Under the pieces are notes generated by a model. It made no database searches. It saw only the letters and a list, made by a program, of their open reading frames with translations, and was not told the origin of the DNA. DNA of 64,000 nt. It comes from Candidatus Helicobacter avicola. GTDB taxonomy: Bacteria; Campylobacterota; Campylobacteria; Campylobacterales; Helicobacteraceae. Where the stretch lies: NCBI GenBank assembly GCA_019112865.1, contig DXIN01000030.1, positions 1 to 64,000 on the forward strand. The letters run 5' to 3'. Of this stretch, positions 53,852 through 63,198 are shown in pieces; the first letter of the stretch is position 1, and every line of letters starts with the position of its first letter. Both the position numbers and the translations under genes were made by a program.

Positions 53852-55269
53852 TGTCTCTCCTCTCACATACACGCTCTGTGTTAGATTCACTGCGTGCTCG
53901 GCTTGAGATACCATCATTTGCGCCCTATATTGATGCGATCTTGGCGTATTTTGCGCGCCTTATGCCATTTTTGCCCCCCTTTGCACAAAAAATCGCTTCC
54001 CTGATTATTGTGCTTTTTTGTAATGCGCTGATGGCATTTGTCTTTGCCTCGCCCATTTATGCAATCTATCTTTTTGAATCTAGCGCTCACACCGATATAC
54101 CCTATTGGCTAGGGAGTATTTTAGGGGTATTGAGCCTATACACCTATTTGCGCATTCCTAAATCTCATCGCTTTGGCTTTGGATTTTTTGTGGGGATTTG
54201 GTGGTTTTGGTGGGTGGGGCTTAGCTTTAGATTCTTTGAGCTTAGCGCGCTTGTGCCCGTCATCGCAGTGTGTGTCGCGCTGGTGTATGGCGTGGTGTTT
54301 TGGGTGCTGCTCTTTTGTGAATGCTTGCCGGTGCGGCTCGTGGGGCTACTCATCATGCACTTTATCACGCCATTTGGGTTTGATTGGCTCGTGCCTCAAG
54401 CCCTGCTAGCGTATAGCTATTTTGGGGTGGATTCACTGCATTTTTGCCTACTTATCCTCGCACTCTATGTCTTTATAGTCTCTCTGCACGCACGCAAAAG
54501 CTGTGTGCTAGGCTCTAGGCGCAAGCCTTTGGCAAACCTCGCTCTAAGTCTTTTGTGTGTATTTGGTGCGCTAGACTCTGACACATTTGCTCCCAAAAAT
54601 CCACCGAGCTTTAGCTCACAAATCGCTCTTAGCGCGACCCAAGTCCCCCAAAATACCAAATGGAATACCCAAAATGTGCGTGAGATTATCGCGTATAATT
54701 TCGCACTTATCGAGGACGCCATAGCACAAAAAAAATCACTCATTATTCTCCCCGAAACCGCCTTCCCTTTCTCACTCTCTGGTAGTGGAGCATCGGCAAG
54801 TGTCTATGAGACATTGCAGCGGTATGCTTTAGATATTACGATTGTGGCGGGTGCGCTACACACGCAGGGAAATGACACCTATAATAGTGCCTTTGTCTTT
54901 AGTAATGGAGAATCTAAGCGCATAGACAAGGTGATTCTCGCGCCATTTGGAGAATATATCCCCCTGCCGCAATTTATCAAAAAGCATTTTGCTATTTTGA
55001 CAAATATGGAGTTTAGGGCAGGAGCGGTATTTAAGGATATTAGAGTGTTTGGGGAGCAGTTCCGCGTGGCTGTCTGCTATGAAGCGACTTCAAACAAGCT
55101 GTATGCAGAATATCCGGAGTTTATCATCGTGATGAGTAATAATGCGTGGTTTTACCCAAGTATTGAGCCAAGCCTGCAAAAAATGCTCCTCAAATACTAT
55201 GCGCGGCTGTATCAAAGCACAATTTTTCATAGCGTTAATATGAGTGAGAGTGCGATTATCACACCCTAG
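53851..55269 (+). CDS. lnt: Apolipoprotein N-acyltransferase
   Basis: Adds the third acyl chain to lipoproteins in the inner membrane. 472 residues: several N-terminal helices and a nitrilase-like domain with the catalytic Glu in ILPETAFP, Lys in DKVILAPFGEYIP and Cys in VAVCYEATS. The preceding small lipoprotein-like gene overlaps it by one base. Convergent with the porin gene; the 58 bases between hold no clear terminator. Confidence 0.92.
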   Translation: MSLLSHTRSVLDSLRARLEIPSFAPYIDAILAYFARLMPFLPPFAQKIASLIIVLFCNALMAFVFASPIYAIYLFESSAHTDIPYWLGSILGVLSLYTYLRIPKSHRFGFGFFVGIWWFWWVGLSFRFFELSALVPVIAVCVALVYGVVFWVLLFCECLPVRLVGLLIMHFITPFGFDWLVPQALLAYSYFGVDSLHFCLLILALYVFIVSLHARKSCVLGSRRKPLANLALSLLCVFGALDSDTFAPKNPPSFSSQIALSATQVPQNTKWNTQNVREIIAYNFALIEDAIAQKKSLIILPETAFPFSLSGSGASASVYETLQRYALDITIVAGALHTQGNDTYNSAFVFSNGESKRIDKVILAPFGEYIPLPQFIKKHFAILTNMEFRAGAVFKDIRVFGEQFRVAVCYEATSNKLYAEYPEFIIVMSNNAWFYPSIEPSLQKMLLKYYARLYQSTIFHSVNMSESAIITP

Positions 55270-55327
55270 ACAAGTAGGTGAGCAAGAGTGTGGGCTAAGC
55301 CTGCAAGAGTGCAAGCTCGCAATGGGG

Positions 55328-56800
55328 CTAGAAATCATAGCGCATTTCTACGCGTCCCTTGCCATAATTTACATCACCAAAGTTTTGCCCATAGTATGCA
55401 GTAGCAGTAACTCTGCCAATCTTATAGGTGATTGATGGAGCGACTTCATGAAATGTGATGCCTTTGCCATTTTGTGCATCTGCTAGGTCTTGTGCTGATA
55501 GTACAGATTCTACATATGGATAGCTGTTGTTGCCTCCGATATATGAGTAGTCTAGTCCAAGTTTCCAAGATTTAGTGAGTGCGTAATCTAGCGCGAGATA
55601 GCCCACTTGTATGCTAGAGCCAGCGCGTCCGCCACCACCCATAAATCCAAAGCCCTCATTAGTCGCATCGTAGCTATTTGCCCAAAACTTCCCAGCGACA
55701 TTTATCCCGCCTTTGTGATCAAGGAGCGTGCCATAGCCATCGCCAAAGCTACCGAGATAACCGAGCTTGAAAGAGAATGGGTTTTCTTTGTGTTTGTATC
55801 CAATTTGGAAGTTATAAATCCCGCGGTTTTTTGCCCAGTTAGTATTACCAAAGCCGTTGTATTTATCCACGCCTTGTCCTGCACTTGGTCGATGTGTGAA
55901 AGCCCATGTGGTATTGCTAAAATCCCCAGCACCAGTCATAAAGTTTGCATCATCGCTCATACCAGCTGCCGAGACTTGCCCTAGCACATAAAATCCTCCA
56001 AAATCGTATTTGGCTTCACCAAAAGCAAGGTAATCTAGCAATCTATTCGCATAGCCTAAAGAGACATTGTAGCTAAAGCCTCCAAGTTTATCACCGCTGA
56101 TAGAGAGAGTAGCTAAACCATTGCCAAGGCTACCTTCATTGACATTAGCAGCACCTAAATTCACGCCACTCGTGCCACGGAAGTTATAAATAATGTGGCT
56201 TGTAATCCAGCTGTCATAGAGGTTTAGGGCGAGTTTTGTCTTGCCCGCTTGGAGCTTGGCGACACCACCCGTGCCTATATCTGTAACCTTGTCGCTAAAA
56301 ACTGAATCCATTGAGATGCGTCCGGCACGAAACTCGGCTTTAGTCTTTTCTCCCACGATTTCTTTATTGACAGAGAGTTGGGAGATACCAAACCTGTCGT
56401 TGAAGTTTTTGCCCATCACTACCGCCATAGAGCCTTGCGTGGCGTAGTTGGAGTTGCTATTATCGACAGGATTTGAGCTGCCGTAGTTAAACATTAGCCC
56501 TGTGGTGAGACTCCACCCATCGACTTTGCCTGAAGTGAGATCAATCCTAAATCGATGTTGCTGATCCCCACCGCCACCACCACCAGGACCTTCAATCGTG
56601 GTAAATCGCATACGCGCAAACCCCTTAGCTTCCATACCTTCAAAAAAGCTATTTAGTGCTTTTTTGGCATCACTTGATGCAGAAGATGGGGCTTGTGCGC
56701 TTTGGGAATTTTGAGCACCCTGTGCGTTTTGTGCCTCATCTGCGATAAGCAAACTCGAACTAAGCAATCCTGCCAACACTAACGATATTTTGTTTTTCAT
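55328..56800 (-). CDS. Opr-family outer membrane porin
   Basis: 490 residues: signal peptide (about 1-20), an Ala/Gln/Ser-rich segment, then a porin domain beginning EGMEAKGFARMRFTT, with a glycine run at GPGGGGGGDQQ, many amphipathic strands and a terminal VEMRYDF with C-terminal Phe. It resembles the Campylobacter/Helicobacter major outer membrane porin family. The glycine run is coded by mixed GGT/GGC codons, so it is not a homopolymer switch. Confidence 0.88.
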   Translation of the reverse strand: MKNKISLVLAGLLSSSLLIADEAQNAQGAQNSQSAQAPSSASSDAKKALNSFFEGMEAKGFARMRFTTIEGPGGGGGGDQQHRFRIDLTSGKVDGWSLTTGLMFNYGSSNPVDNSNSNYATQGSMAVVMGKNFNDRFGISQLSVNKEIVGEKTKAEFRAGRISMDSVFSDKVTDIGTGGVAKLQAGKTKLALNLYDSWITSHIIYNFRGTSGVNLGAANVNEGSLGNGLATLSISGDKLGGFSYNVSLGYANRLLDYLAFGEAKYDFGGFYVLGQVSAAGMSDDANFMTGAGDFSNTTWAFTHRPSAGQGVDKYNGFGNTNWAKNRGIYNFQIGYKHKENPFSFKLGYLGSFGDGYGTLLDHKGGINVAGKFWANSYDATNEGFGFMGGGGRAGSSIQVGYLALDYALTKSWKLGLDYSYIGGNNSYPYVESVLSAQDLADAQNGKGITFHEVAPSITYKIGRVTATAYYGQNFGDVNYGKGRVEMRYDF

Positions 56801-56835
56801 TGTTTCTCCTTGGTTGAATTTTTAAGGACAAACAA

Positions 56836-56841
56836 ATTGTA
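56836..56841 (-). promoter_or_regulatory. Candidate -10 of porin gene
   Basis: TACAAT on the minus strand, 35 bases upstream of the porin ATG, preceded by a G/T-rich stretch and TTTTAC about 17 bases further up. An AAGGAG SD lies just before the start codon. Confidence 0.45.
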
Positions 56842-56892
56842 ACCACACGGCGTAAAATGCGCGTGAAAAGCGTGTAAAGATTCTATAAAGTT

Positions 56893-57969
56893 TTAGGGGA
56901 GAAGTTTTAGGGCTTTGTGGCTTAGATTTGAGAGTGGGAGGGTAGGGAGTGAATCTAGCCTCACAAACGTGAGATTTTCGTGCTTATCAAAAGGGAGGGA
57001 ATCTATAAGGTTTAGTGCGGCTTGTCTGTCTGCACATCGCGTGCATAATACTTCTGCGGTGATATTGTATTTGGTATAAGCATGTTTAAATCGCCCTATA
57101 TGCGTAAAAGATTTGCTCATACTAGGCAAGGGTGTAGGGAGCATAGGGAGATTATAAAGCCCTGCATAGAGTTGTGAGTGATTGTGTGATAAATCTCGTT
57201 GTGGTGCGATGAGTGCGATAAAATCCTTATGGGATTGACAAAATACAATAACAAAGAGATGCAAGACCAAATCCTCACGCACTCTTGTGATTTTTTGTGG
57301 ATAGCGGTGCGGGGCATTACTCCCTTTGCAAAACTCCCTAATAGGACACACAAGACAGAGTGCTCTAGCCCGACACACAAGCGCACCAATGTCAAGCAAG
57401 GCTTGGTTATAGCTAAAGCTATCATTTGTATCAAGGAGTTTTGTGGCTAGACTTTGTAGCTGGGAATGTGTGGGATTAGGGAGAGCAAAGAGGCGCGAGA
57501 ACACGCGCTTGATATTAGAATCTACAAAGCCCACACTCTCCCCAAAACCAAAGCAGCTTATCGCTCCTGCACTATAATCCCCAATACCTGGGAGACTCTT
57601 TAGCTTTTCCACACCTCTTGGAAGCATACCGCCGTGCTTTTGCACACAGATTTGTGCGCATTTACGCAAGTTGCGCGCTCTTGTGTAATAGCCTAGTCCC
57701 TGCCAAAGTCGCAAAACTTCTTGCTCGCTAGAATCTGCCAAAGCACGCAAGCTAGGGAAGGCACGCAAAAATGGGAAGTAAAACTCCTCTAGCACCCTTG
57801 AGACTTGGGTTTGCTGGAGCATAATCTCGCTGATATACACCTCATAGCTTTGTGAGCCATCGCGCGCAAGATTGCGCCAAGGTAGCTCTACTCTGCCACA
57901 TTTGGCATACCATTGTGCGATTTGAGTGTGGAAAGCAGGAAGTGCATCAAGTGCGGAGCGTGCGGACAT
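56893..57969 (-). CDS. mutY: A/G-specific adenine DNA glycosylase
   Basis: Removes A opposite 8-oxoG. 358 residues: QTQV in ISEIMLQQTQVSRV, helix-hairpin-helix LPGIGDYSAGAI with catalytic Asp in GFVDSNIKRV, and a 4Fe-4S cluster CRARALCLVCPIREFC (C-x5-C-x2-C-x5-C, one residue shorter than the usual first gap). ATG 57969 has GGAGG 5 bases upstream and starts MSARSALDALPAF; the frame open to 58311 overlaps the divergent cadA gene and is not credible. Confidence 0.93.
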   Translation of the reverse strand: MSARSALDALPAFHTQIAQWYAKCGRVELPWRNLARDGSQSYEVYISEIMLQQTQVSRVLEEFYFPFLRAFPSLRALADSSEQEVLRLWQGLGYYTRARNLRKCAQICVQKHGGMLPRGVEKLKSLPGIGDYSAGAISCFGFGESVGFVDSNIKRVFSRLFALPNPTHSQLQSLATKLLDTNDSFSYNQALLDIGALVCRARALCLVCPIREFCKGSNAPHRYPQKITRVREDLVLHLFVIVFCQSHKDFIALIAPQRDLSHNHSQLYAGLYNLPMLPTPLPSMSKSFTHIGRFKHAYTKYNITAEVLCTRCADRQAALNLIDSLPFDKHENLTFVRLDSLPTLPLSNLSHKALKLLP

Positions 57970-58082
57970 AGAATCCTCCAAAATGATTTGTGTGATTATA
58001 GCAGATTCACAAATGTGGAGTGTTTTATAAGTTTTAGCTTGGCTTTGGATTCTAAGAAGTATTAACACGCTATTGTTTGCAA

Positions 58083-58088
58083 TATAAT
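58083..58088 (+). promoter_or_regulatory. Candidate -10 of cadA-like gene
   Basis: A perfect TATAAT 33 bases upstream of the ATG, in the 151-base divergent gap with mutY. The -35 is weak (TTAACA at 58063-58068). Confidence 0.5.
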
Positions 58089-58120
58089 AGGATTGTGTCA
58101 TTACAACTTTAGGAGTGTGT

Positions 58121-60961
58121 ATGCAGACATTTTCTATCAAAAACCTTGATTGTGCGGCTTGTGCGGACAAGCTAGAGCGCAAACTGCGTGAATGTAGTGG
58201 CGTGCGAGAAGTGCATATCTCCTTTGCTACCAACACCTTACAGATTGATTGCGAGGATATATCCTCTGTGCGCGCACTCATACACTCCATTGAACCAAAG
58301 GTGCAAATCACACAAAAGATTCAAAAAAGCAGTTTTTTTACCCCTAAGCTTTTTGGATTATTGGGACTTATCACGCTTTTTTTGGCTTGTGTGGCATTGT
58401 GGCATTGGGCTGATATGGAATCCGCAGATTCTCTAAGCTATGATGTATTGGCGATTAAGCTTGTGTGGATTGGTATCTATCTTGTGAGTGGGCGCAATGT
58501 CATCAAAGGTGCGATAAGGGGCTTTAAAAATAAGGAATTTTTTGATGAAAATGTGCTTATGCTAGTGGCAAGTATAGCGGCATTTGGGCTTGGGGCGTGG
58601 GAAGAGGCAGTAAGCATAATGCTCTTTTTTGCCACAGGGGAGTATCTGCAAGAAGTGAGCGTGAAGAGGTCGAAAGAGGCGATAAGTGAGGGGGCGAATT
58701 TGGTGCCTGCCACCGCGCACCTTTTGGAGAGAAATTCCTCTCTTGCGCAGGAAAATGACTCCGTAGGCTTGCAATGTGATAAGATTGTGGATTTTTGCAA
58801 AGGCACGGACACCAAATCCGCTAACCTTCCAAAAAATCCGCAAAGCTTACACAGCCACACTGCAAATACTAATTTTATTGTGTGCAATAGTGAGCTTAGA
58901 GAATCCGCACTAAGCCAAGAGGGCAAGCCAAGCACGGAATGTAAAACAAGTTCAGAATCTAATGAAAGCTTAGATTCTAGATTCAAAGTTTCAGATTCAA
59001 ATTCAGAATCTAACCTCATGGATTCAGAATCTACCACTTCAAAAAACTTGTGCGAGGCTTTGCCAAATATAAATAGTGCGTGCGTAAGCACGAACCGAGC
59101 AGAATCTAAAGCTTTAGATTCTGCCATTTTTGCAGAGCAAAAATCAAATCAAATGTGTAGTGCGACAGCACCAACCACCTCTCGCCCGCTTCGTGGTGTG
59201 CAATCGTTGGAGCAAGGAGGCAGTAGTGCCTCCGCAACGATTGCGCTAGAAGCGGATATAGCGAGGCTCTCTCCCCGATTGCCGAAAAAGCGGTGGCTTT
59301 TTCGGGGCTGGGGAGAGCGGGGAGAGGGGAATACCCCTTTTTGCGAAAAAACACAGGATTTTAAAAAACAAAGAATTATTCGTGAGAATGAAATTCCAAG
59401 AAATGGAGAATCTAACCCACAGATTCTAACACACACAGAATCTAAGGGAGATTTAGAATCTAATCCCGCCACACAAGAACCCCAAAGCGCGAAAACAAGC
59501 CAAGCCACAACAACAGACATCGACCCCAAAGACTTAGCAGAGGGCGACATCATAGTCTTGTATGCTGGCGAAATGCTGCCTTGTGATAGCGTGCTATTAG
59601 AGGAGAATGCGAGTTTCAACACTGCAGCTATCAGTGGCGAGTCCCTCCCTGTGGAATCCAAAAAGGGCGAGGAAATCCTAAGCGGCTCTATCGCACTCAA
59701 TAAAGCCATAAAACTCCAAGTCCTGCGCCCCTTTGCCAAAAGCCAAATCGCCCAAATCGCTGATTTGATAGCCTCTGCCACCCTGCAAAAATCCCCTACT
59801 GAAAATTTCATCACGACTTTTGCGCGTTACTACGCGCCCATAGTCTTTGCCTTTGCCCTAGCCCTTGCGCTTATCCCGCCGCTAGCGTTTGCCCAGAGTT
59901 TTGAGGAATGGGTGTATCGCGCCCTTGTGGTGCTTATGGTAAGCTGCCCGTGCGCCCTTGTGGTGTCTGTGCCTATTGGCTACTTTGGGGGATTAGCCGC
60001 AGCAAGCAAACGCGGTGCGCTCATAAAGGGCTCAAACTACCTAGAAGCCCTAAGCAAACTCTCTACCATAGCCTTTGACAAGACGGGGACACTGACAAAG
60101 GGCGTGTTTGAAGTCATTGATGTGTGTCCAAATGAGGGGTTTAGCAAAGATGAGGTGCTAGCCAATGCGCTATGTGCGCAAAATCTCTCTAATCACCCCA
60201 TAGCCAAATCCATACGACAAGCCTATCAGAATCTAGCCCACACGCACGCTATCAGTGAATACGAGGAGTTATCGGGCTTGGGCGTGCGCGCGGTGTGTGA
60301 TAATCACGAGATACTTGCGGGCAATGACAAAATCCTCCATACCTTTGACATCGCTCATAATACCTGCTATGTGCAAGGGAGTGTGGTGCATATCGTGCGC
60401 AATAGGCAGTATCTAGGCTATATCCTCATCGCTGATGTGCTTAAAGACGAAGCTCCAGAGGTTTTGGGGAGCTTACGCGATTTGGGTGTGGATTCACTCA
60501 TACTTAGTGGCGATGGGGAATATCCCTGCAAGGTGGTGGCACAAAAGCTTGGCTGTGAGTATCATCACTCACTCTTGCCGCAAGATAAGGCGCGAATCTT
60601 TAGTGAGATAAAGGCGCAAAGTAGCTCTAAAGTGGCGTTTGTGGGTGATGGTATCAATGACGCCCCTACACTTGCGCTTGCTGATGTGGGCATGGCAATG
60701 GGTAGCGGGAGTGATATAAGTATGCAAAGTGCTGATGTGATTATCACGAACAATTCCCTCAAAACCCTGCTTGGCACGATACAAATCGCCAAAAAGACAA
60801 AGACTATCATCTACCAAAATATCGCTCTAGCTTTGGGGATAAAGGGTGTGTTTATCGTGCTAGGGCTTTTTGGGCTAGCAAGTATTTGGGAAGCAATCTT
60901 TGGCGATGTGGGCGTGGCACTGCTCGCACTTGCAAATGCGATGCGGTGTATGAGGGCTTAG
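58121..60961 (+). CDS. cadA: CadA/ZntA-type P1B metal ATPase with about 255-residue insertion
   Basis: Heavy-metal exporter. N-terminal HMA domain with CAAC (about 11-14), then helices, the CPC metal site SCPCAL, phosphorylation site DKTGTLT, HP motif NHPIA and hinge GDGINDAP; the class fits Cd/Zn/Co transport. ATG 58121 has AGGAG 5 bases upstream. At 946 residues it is far longer than the about 690 of relatives. The excess, about residues 205-462, is Ser/Glu/Asn-rich and splits the actuator domain between GANLVPATAHLL and DIDPKDLAEGDIIVLYAGE, before the intact SGES. That DNA is a hairpin array. Function is likely but folding of the insert is unknown. Confidence 0.9.
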   Translation: MQTFSIKNLDCAACADKLERKLRECSGVREVHISFATNTLQIDCEDISSVRALIHSIEPKVQITQKIQKSSFFTPKLFGLLGLITLFLACVALWHWADMESADSLSYDVLAIKLVWIGIYLVSGRNVIKGAIRGFKNKEFFDENVLMLVASIAAFGLGAWEEAVSIMLFFATGEYLQEVSVKRSKEAISEGANLVPATAHLLERNSSLAQENDSVGLQCDKIVDFCKGTDTKSANLPKNPQSLHSHTANTNFIVCNSELRESALSQEGKPSTECKTSSESNESLDSRFKVSDSNSESNLMDSESTTSKNLCEALPNINSACVSTNRAESKALDSAIFAEQKSNQMCSATAPTTSRPLRGVQSLEQGGSSASATIALEADIARLSPRLPKKRWLFRGWGERGEGNTPFCEKTQDFKKQRIIRENEIPRNGESNPQILTHTESKGDLESNPATQEPQSAKTSQATTTDIDPKDLAEGDIIVLYAGEMLPCDSVLLEENASFNTAAISGESLPVESKKGEEILSGSIALNKAIKLQVLRPFAKSQIAQIADLIASATLQKSPTENFITTFARYYAPIVFAFALALALIPPLAFAQSFEEWVYRALVVLMVSCPCALVVSVPIGYFGGLAAASKRGALIKGSNYLEALSKLSTIAFDKTGTLTKGVFEVIDVCPNEGFSKDEVLANALCAQNLSNHPIAKSIRQAYQNLAHTHAISEYEELSGLGVRAVCDNHEILAGNDKILHTFDIAHNTCYVQGSVVHIVRNRQYLGYILIADVLKDEAPEVLGSLRDLGVDSLILSGDGEYPCKVVAQKLGCEYHHSLLPQDKARIFSEIKAQSSSKVAFVGDGINDAPTLALADVGMAMGSGSDISMQSADVIITNNSLKTLLGTIQIAKKTKTIIYQNIALALGIKGVFIVLGLFGLASIWEAIFGDVGVALLALANAMRCMRA
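58954..59338 (+). repeat. Array of palindromes inside cadA
   Basis: Hairpins in order: AGAATCTAA/TTAGATTCT (58954-58978), CGTGC/GCACG near 59078-59092, a perfect 26-base palindrome (59099-59124), ATTTTTGC/GCAAAAAT (59126-59144), a nested structure 59186-59255 with stems CCGCTTC, GCAATCGTTG and GGAGGCA, another at 59269-59317 with stems CTCTCCCC and CCGAAAAAGC, and AGGGG/CCCCT (59325-59338). All stems listed are perfect. The frame stays open throughout. Confidence 0.85.
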
Positions 60962-60990
60962 AACTACCCAAATCTGGTCAAAAATGTGGA

Positions 60991-63198
60991 TTAACGTTTG
61001 AGATTTATGGCTTCTTTGATAAGGTCATCGCCGGTTGTGAAAGCCTTGGCGTTCATTGAGTAGCCTCGCTGCATTACGATGAGATCGGTTAGGGCGTTGC
61101 CCACATCGACATTGCTTGTCTCTAAGTGTTTATAGAGCACCGAGCCAAATCGCAAATGCTGCCCACTCCAGCCAAGCAATGGTCTGCCACTGCTAATGTA
61201 GGTGTCGCCATCATTGACAATTTCACTCATCTCAAAGAGATTGCCACCTACTTTTTTTAACCCTTGGTCATTGACAAATGCTGATATACCCACGCGTCCC
61301 ATAGCCTCAAATGCTCCATTGGTAAAAGCAAGAAATATAATGCCATCTCTATCGATGCGCAAATCTTGCAAATGCCCCTCACTGCGCCCATCTTGGCTGG
61401 TTTGCAAGATTTGTGAATCTTGATAGAGGCGATTGGCACTGCGTCTATCCGCGCTCCCTGCGATATTATACGCGATCTGTCCATTGCCAAAAGCGATGTC
61501 AATGGGCTGTGTGATGGGATTGTTATTCTCATCAAAGGCTATTTCGTGTGTGCTTACCTCACCTAACGCAATCGTGCCATCTTGATTAAATAGCTGCGTG
61601 CGCACTTCCCAACGCTCATTGATACGCGGGTTTGTGGTAACATCTGCAGAATTTAGGAGATAATAATGACTTTGGAGCAAAAATTTCGCACCACTTTCAT
61701 CATACACCTCAACATTGCTTTGGTAGCTAGGCACTTCTAGGTAGGCACTCTCAAAGCTATTGTTATCAAGCACCCTCCAGCCTATTTTATCTTCTCTAGG
61801 GTTTGAAATCCCCGCACTCACGCGCTCATAGAGCCTGCCCTGATAGCTCACAATGCTTTTTGGTGTGTAGTTTGTCCCCTCGATAAATTCTTGGGGGAGA
61901 TTGCGCGCTGATGGTATTACTTGCTCCCAGCCACCTTGGAGCGGATCGCTGTTGCCATTAGATTCTATGCGGCGATAGACATTGCCTTGATGATTGACAA
62001 GCTCGCCTACTTGATAGCTTGTGCGCTCCTGCCACTCACCTAATGCACTTGTGTCTAAAACCTCCCAATTTGCAGAATCTTCTAGCGGATTGCTATTGCC
62101 ACTCTCGCCACTATAACGAAACACAATCCCTTGGGCATTGACTATATCGCCGTTGTTGTAGTTTTTGGTGGGGCGGTATTGTGAATCTACCCCACTAGCG
62201 AAGCTATCGTTGCGTCCGGCTATACCGAGTTTTTCGGCAAGATTTCCGCTAATGGTGATGTCTTTTGTGGTGTATGTAACATTTGAGAGTCTTAGTCCTG
62301 CTTTTGGCACGCTTCCATCGGGGAGTCGTGTGAGATCTAGCCCAATCCCCGCACGCTCTAAAAGCACATTTTTGAGTTCATTAAAAGTTCGAAAATCCCT
62401 ACCATAGCGCAATTCTATATCTTGGTTGCGTCCATTGTTGCGTGTGGTGATGAGAATCTTATCAAAGGTTGTGGCATCAAGTGTCTCGCCATTAGCGGCG
62501 AAACCATTAAGATCAGCGTTCAAAAACCGCTCTTCATCAAAGCTCCCATTAGGCAGGCTATACACTTGTGTGGCATTGACGCTGTTTTGCTTTTTGTTGA
62601 GGTTGATGCTCAAATCTACCTTGGTGGTAAGTACAGGCTTGAAATACAAATCTTGAGGGATTTGCAAGGGTTTTAGTTCTCCTGTGGCGAGCTTGGCAAA
62701 GTCCTCATCGCTATTGTTTGAGGTGGTAAAGACATTATTGCTAATCTTGCCCAAATCCACACCATACATATAATACCCACTTGAATTAACGATATAGCCC
62801 TCTCCATCGCGCAAAAAACTCCCATCGCGTGTGAAATAGGTTTTTTGCTTGCTCTCATAGCCATCGTCTTTTATTACAAATGAGCCACCTTTGTTTTCGC
62901 CCACGACAAACCACCCCTTACCCTCATAGGCGACATCAAACTCCCCATCGCTGTTTTTATAGCTTCCGCTTTTGGTAGAGATGGCGTTGCTGGCTTTGGT
63001 AACGCCATAGTTATAGTCGTTGTTGATGGCGGAATTGGCATTGAGTGAATCTAGTGATGAAGCAAAAAGGCTTTCAAATTGTGGTTGATTCTCACGATAG
63101 CCTAGTGTATTGACATTGGCGATGTTGTTAGCGAGTGAATCTAGCCCAAATTGGTGGGTTTTTATCCCGCTAAAAGAATTTATCATCGTGCCATTCAT
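60991..63198 (-). CDS. flgE: Flagellar hook protein FlgE with three repeat modules
   Basis: 735-residue hook subunit. The N-terminus (MINSFSGIKTHQFGLDSLANNIANVNTLGYR) and C-terminus (SNVDVGNALTDLIVMQRGYSMNAKAF) are the conserved rod/hook regions. Between residues about 340 and 476 are three tandem segments with the pattern Y-x2-G-[DE]-x-V-x3-G-x-[VL]-Y-R and a following NP/W, resembling carbohydrate-binding modules of the CBM5/12 type. It overlaps flgD by 4 bases and converges on cadA. Confidence 0.94.
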   Translation of the reverse strand: MNGTMINSFSGIKTHQFGLDSLANNIANVNTLGYRENQPQFESLFASSLDSLNANSAINNDYNYGVTKASNAISTKSGSYKNSDGEFDVAYEGKGWFVVGENKGGSFVIKDDGYESKQKTYFTRDGSFLRDGEGYIVNSSGYYMYGVDLGKISNNVFTTSNNSDEDFAKLATGELKPLQIPQDLYFKPVLTTKVDLSINLNKKQNSVNATQVYSLPNGSFDEERFLNADLNGFAANGETLDATTFDKILITTRNNGRNQDIELRYGRDFRTFNELKNVLLERAGIGLDLTRLPDGSVPKAGLRLSNVTYTTKDITISGNLAEKLGIAGRNDSFASGVDSQYRPTKNYNNGDIVNAQGIVFRYSGESGNSNPLEDSANWEVLDTSALGEWQERTSYQVGELVNHQGNVYRRIESNGNSDPLQGGWEQVIPSARNLPQEFIEGTNYTPKSIVSYQGRLYERVSAGISNPREDKIGWRVLDNNSFESAYLEVPSYQSNVEVYDESGAKFLLQSHYYLLNSADVTTNPRINERWEVRTQLFNQDGTIALGEVSTHEIAFDENNNPITQPIDIAFGNGQIAYNIAGSADRRSANRLYQDSQILQTSQDGRSEGHLQDLRIDRDGIIFLAFTNGAFEAMGRVGISAFVNDQGLKKVGGNLFEMSEIVNDGDTYISSGRPLLGWSGQHLRFGSVLYKHLETSNVDVGNALTDLIVMQRGYSMNAKAFTTGDDLIKEAINLKR

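Noticed and set aside
53966-53976. C6 run in lnt
   Set aside because: Too short for a contingency tract and the frame is intact.
56570-56590. Glycine run in the porin as a poly-G switch
   Set aside because: Encoded by mixed codons, not a homopolymer.
57970-58311. N-terminal extension of mutY
   Set aside because: Overlaps the cadA promoter and start; the internal ATG has a perfect GGAGG SD and a conserved beginning.
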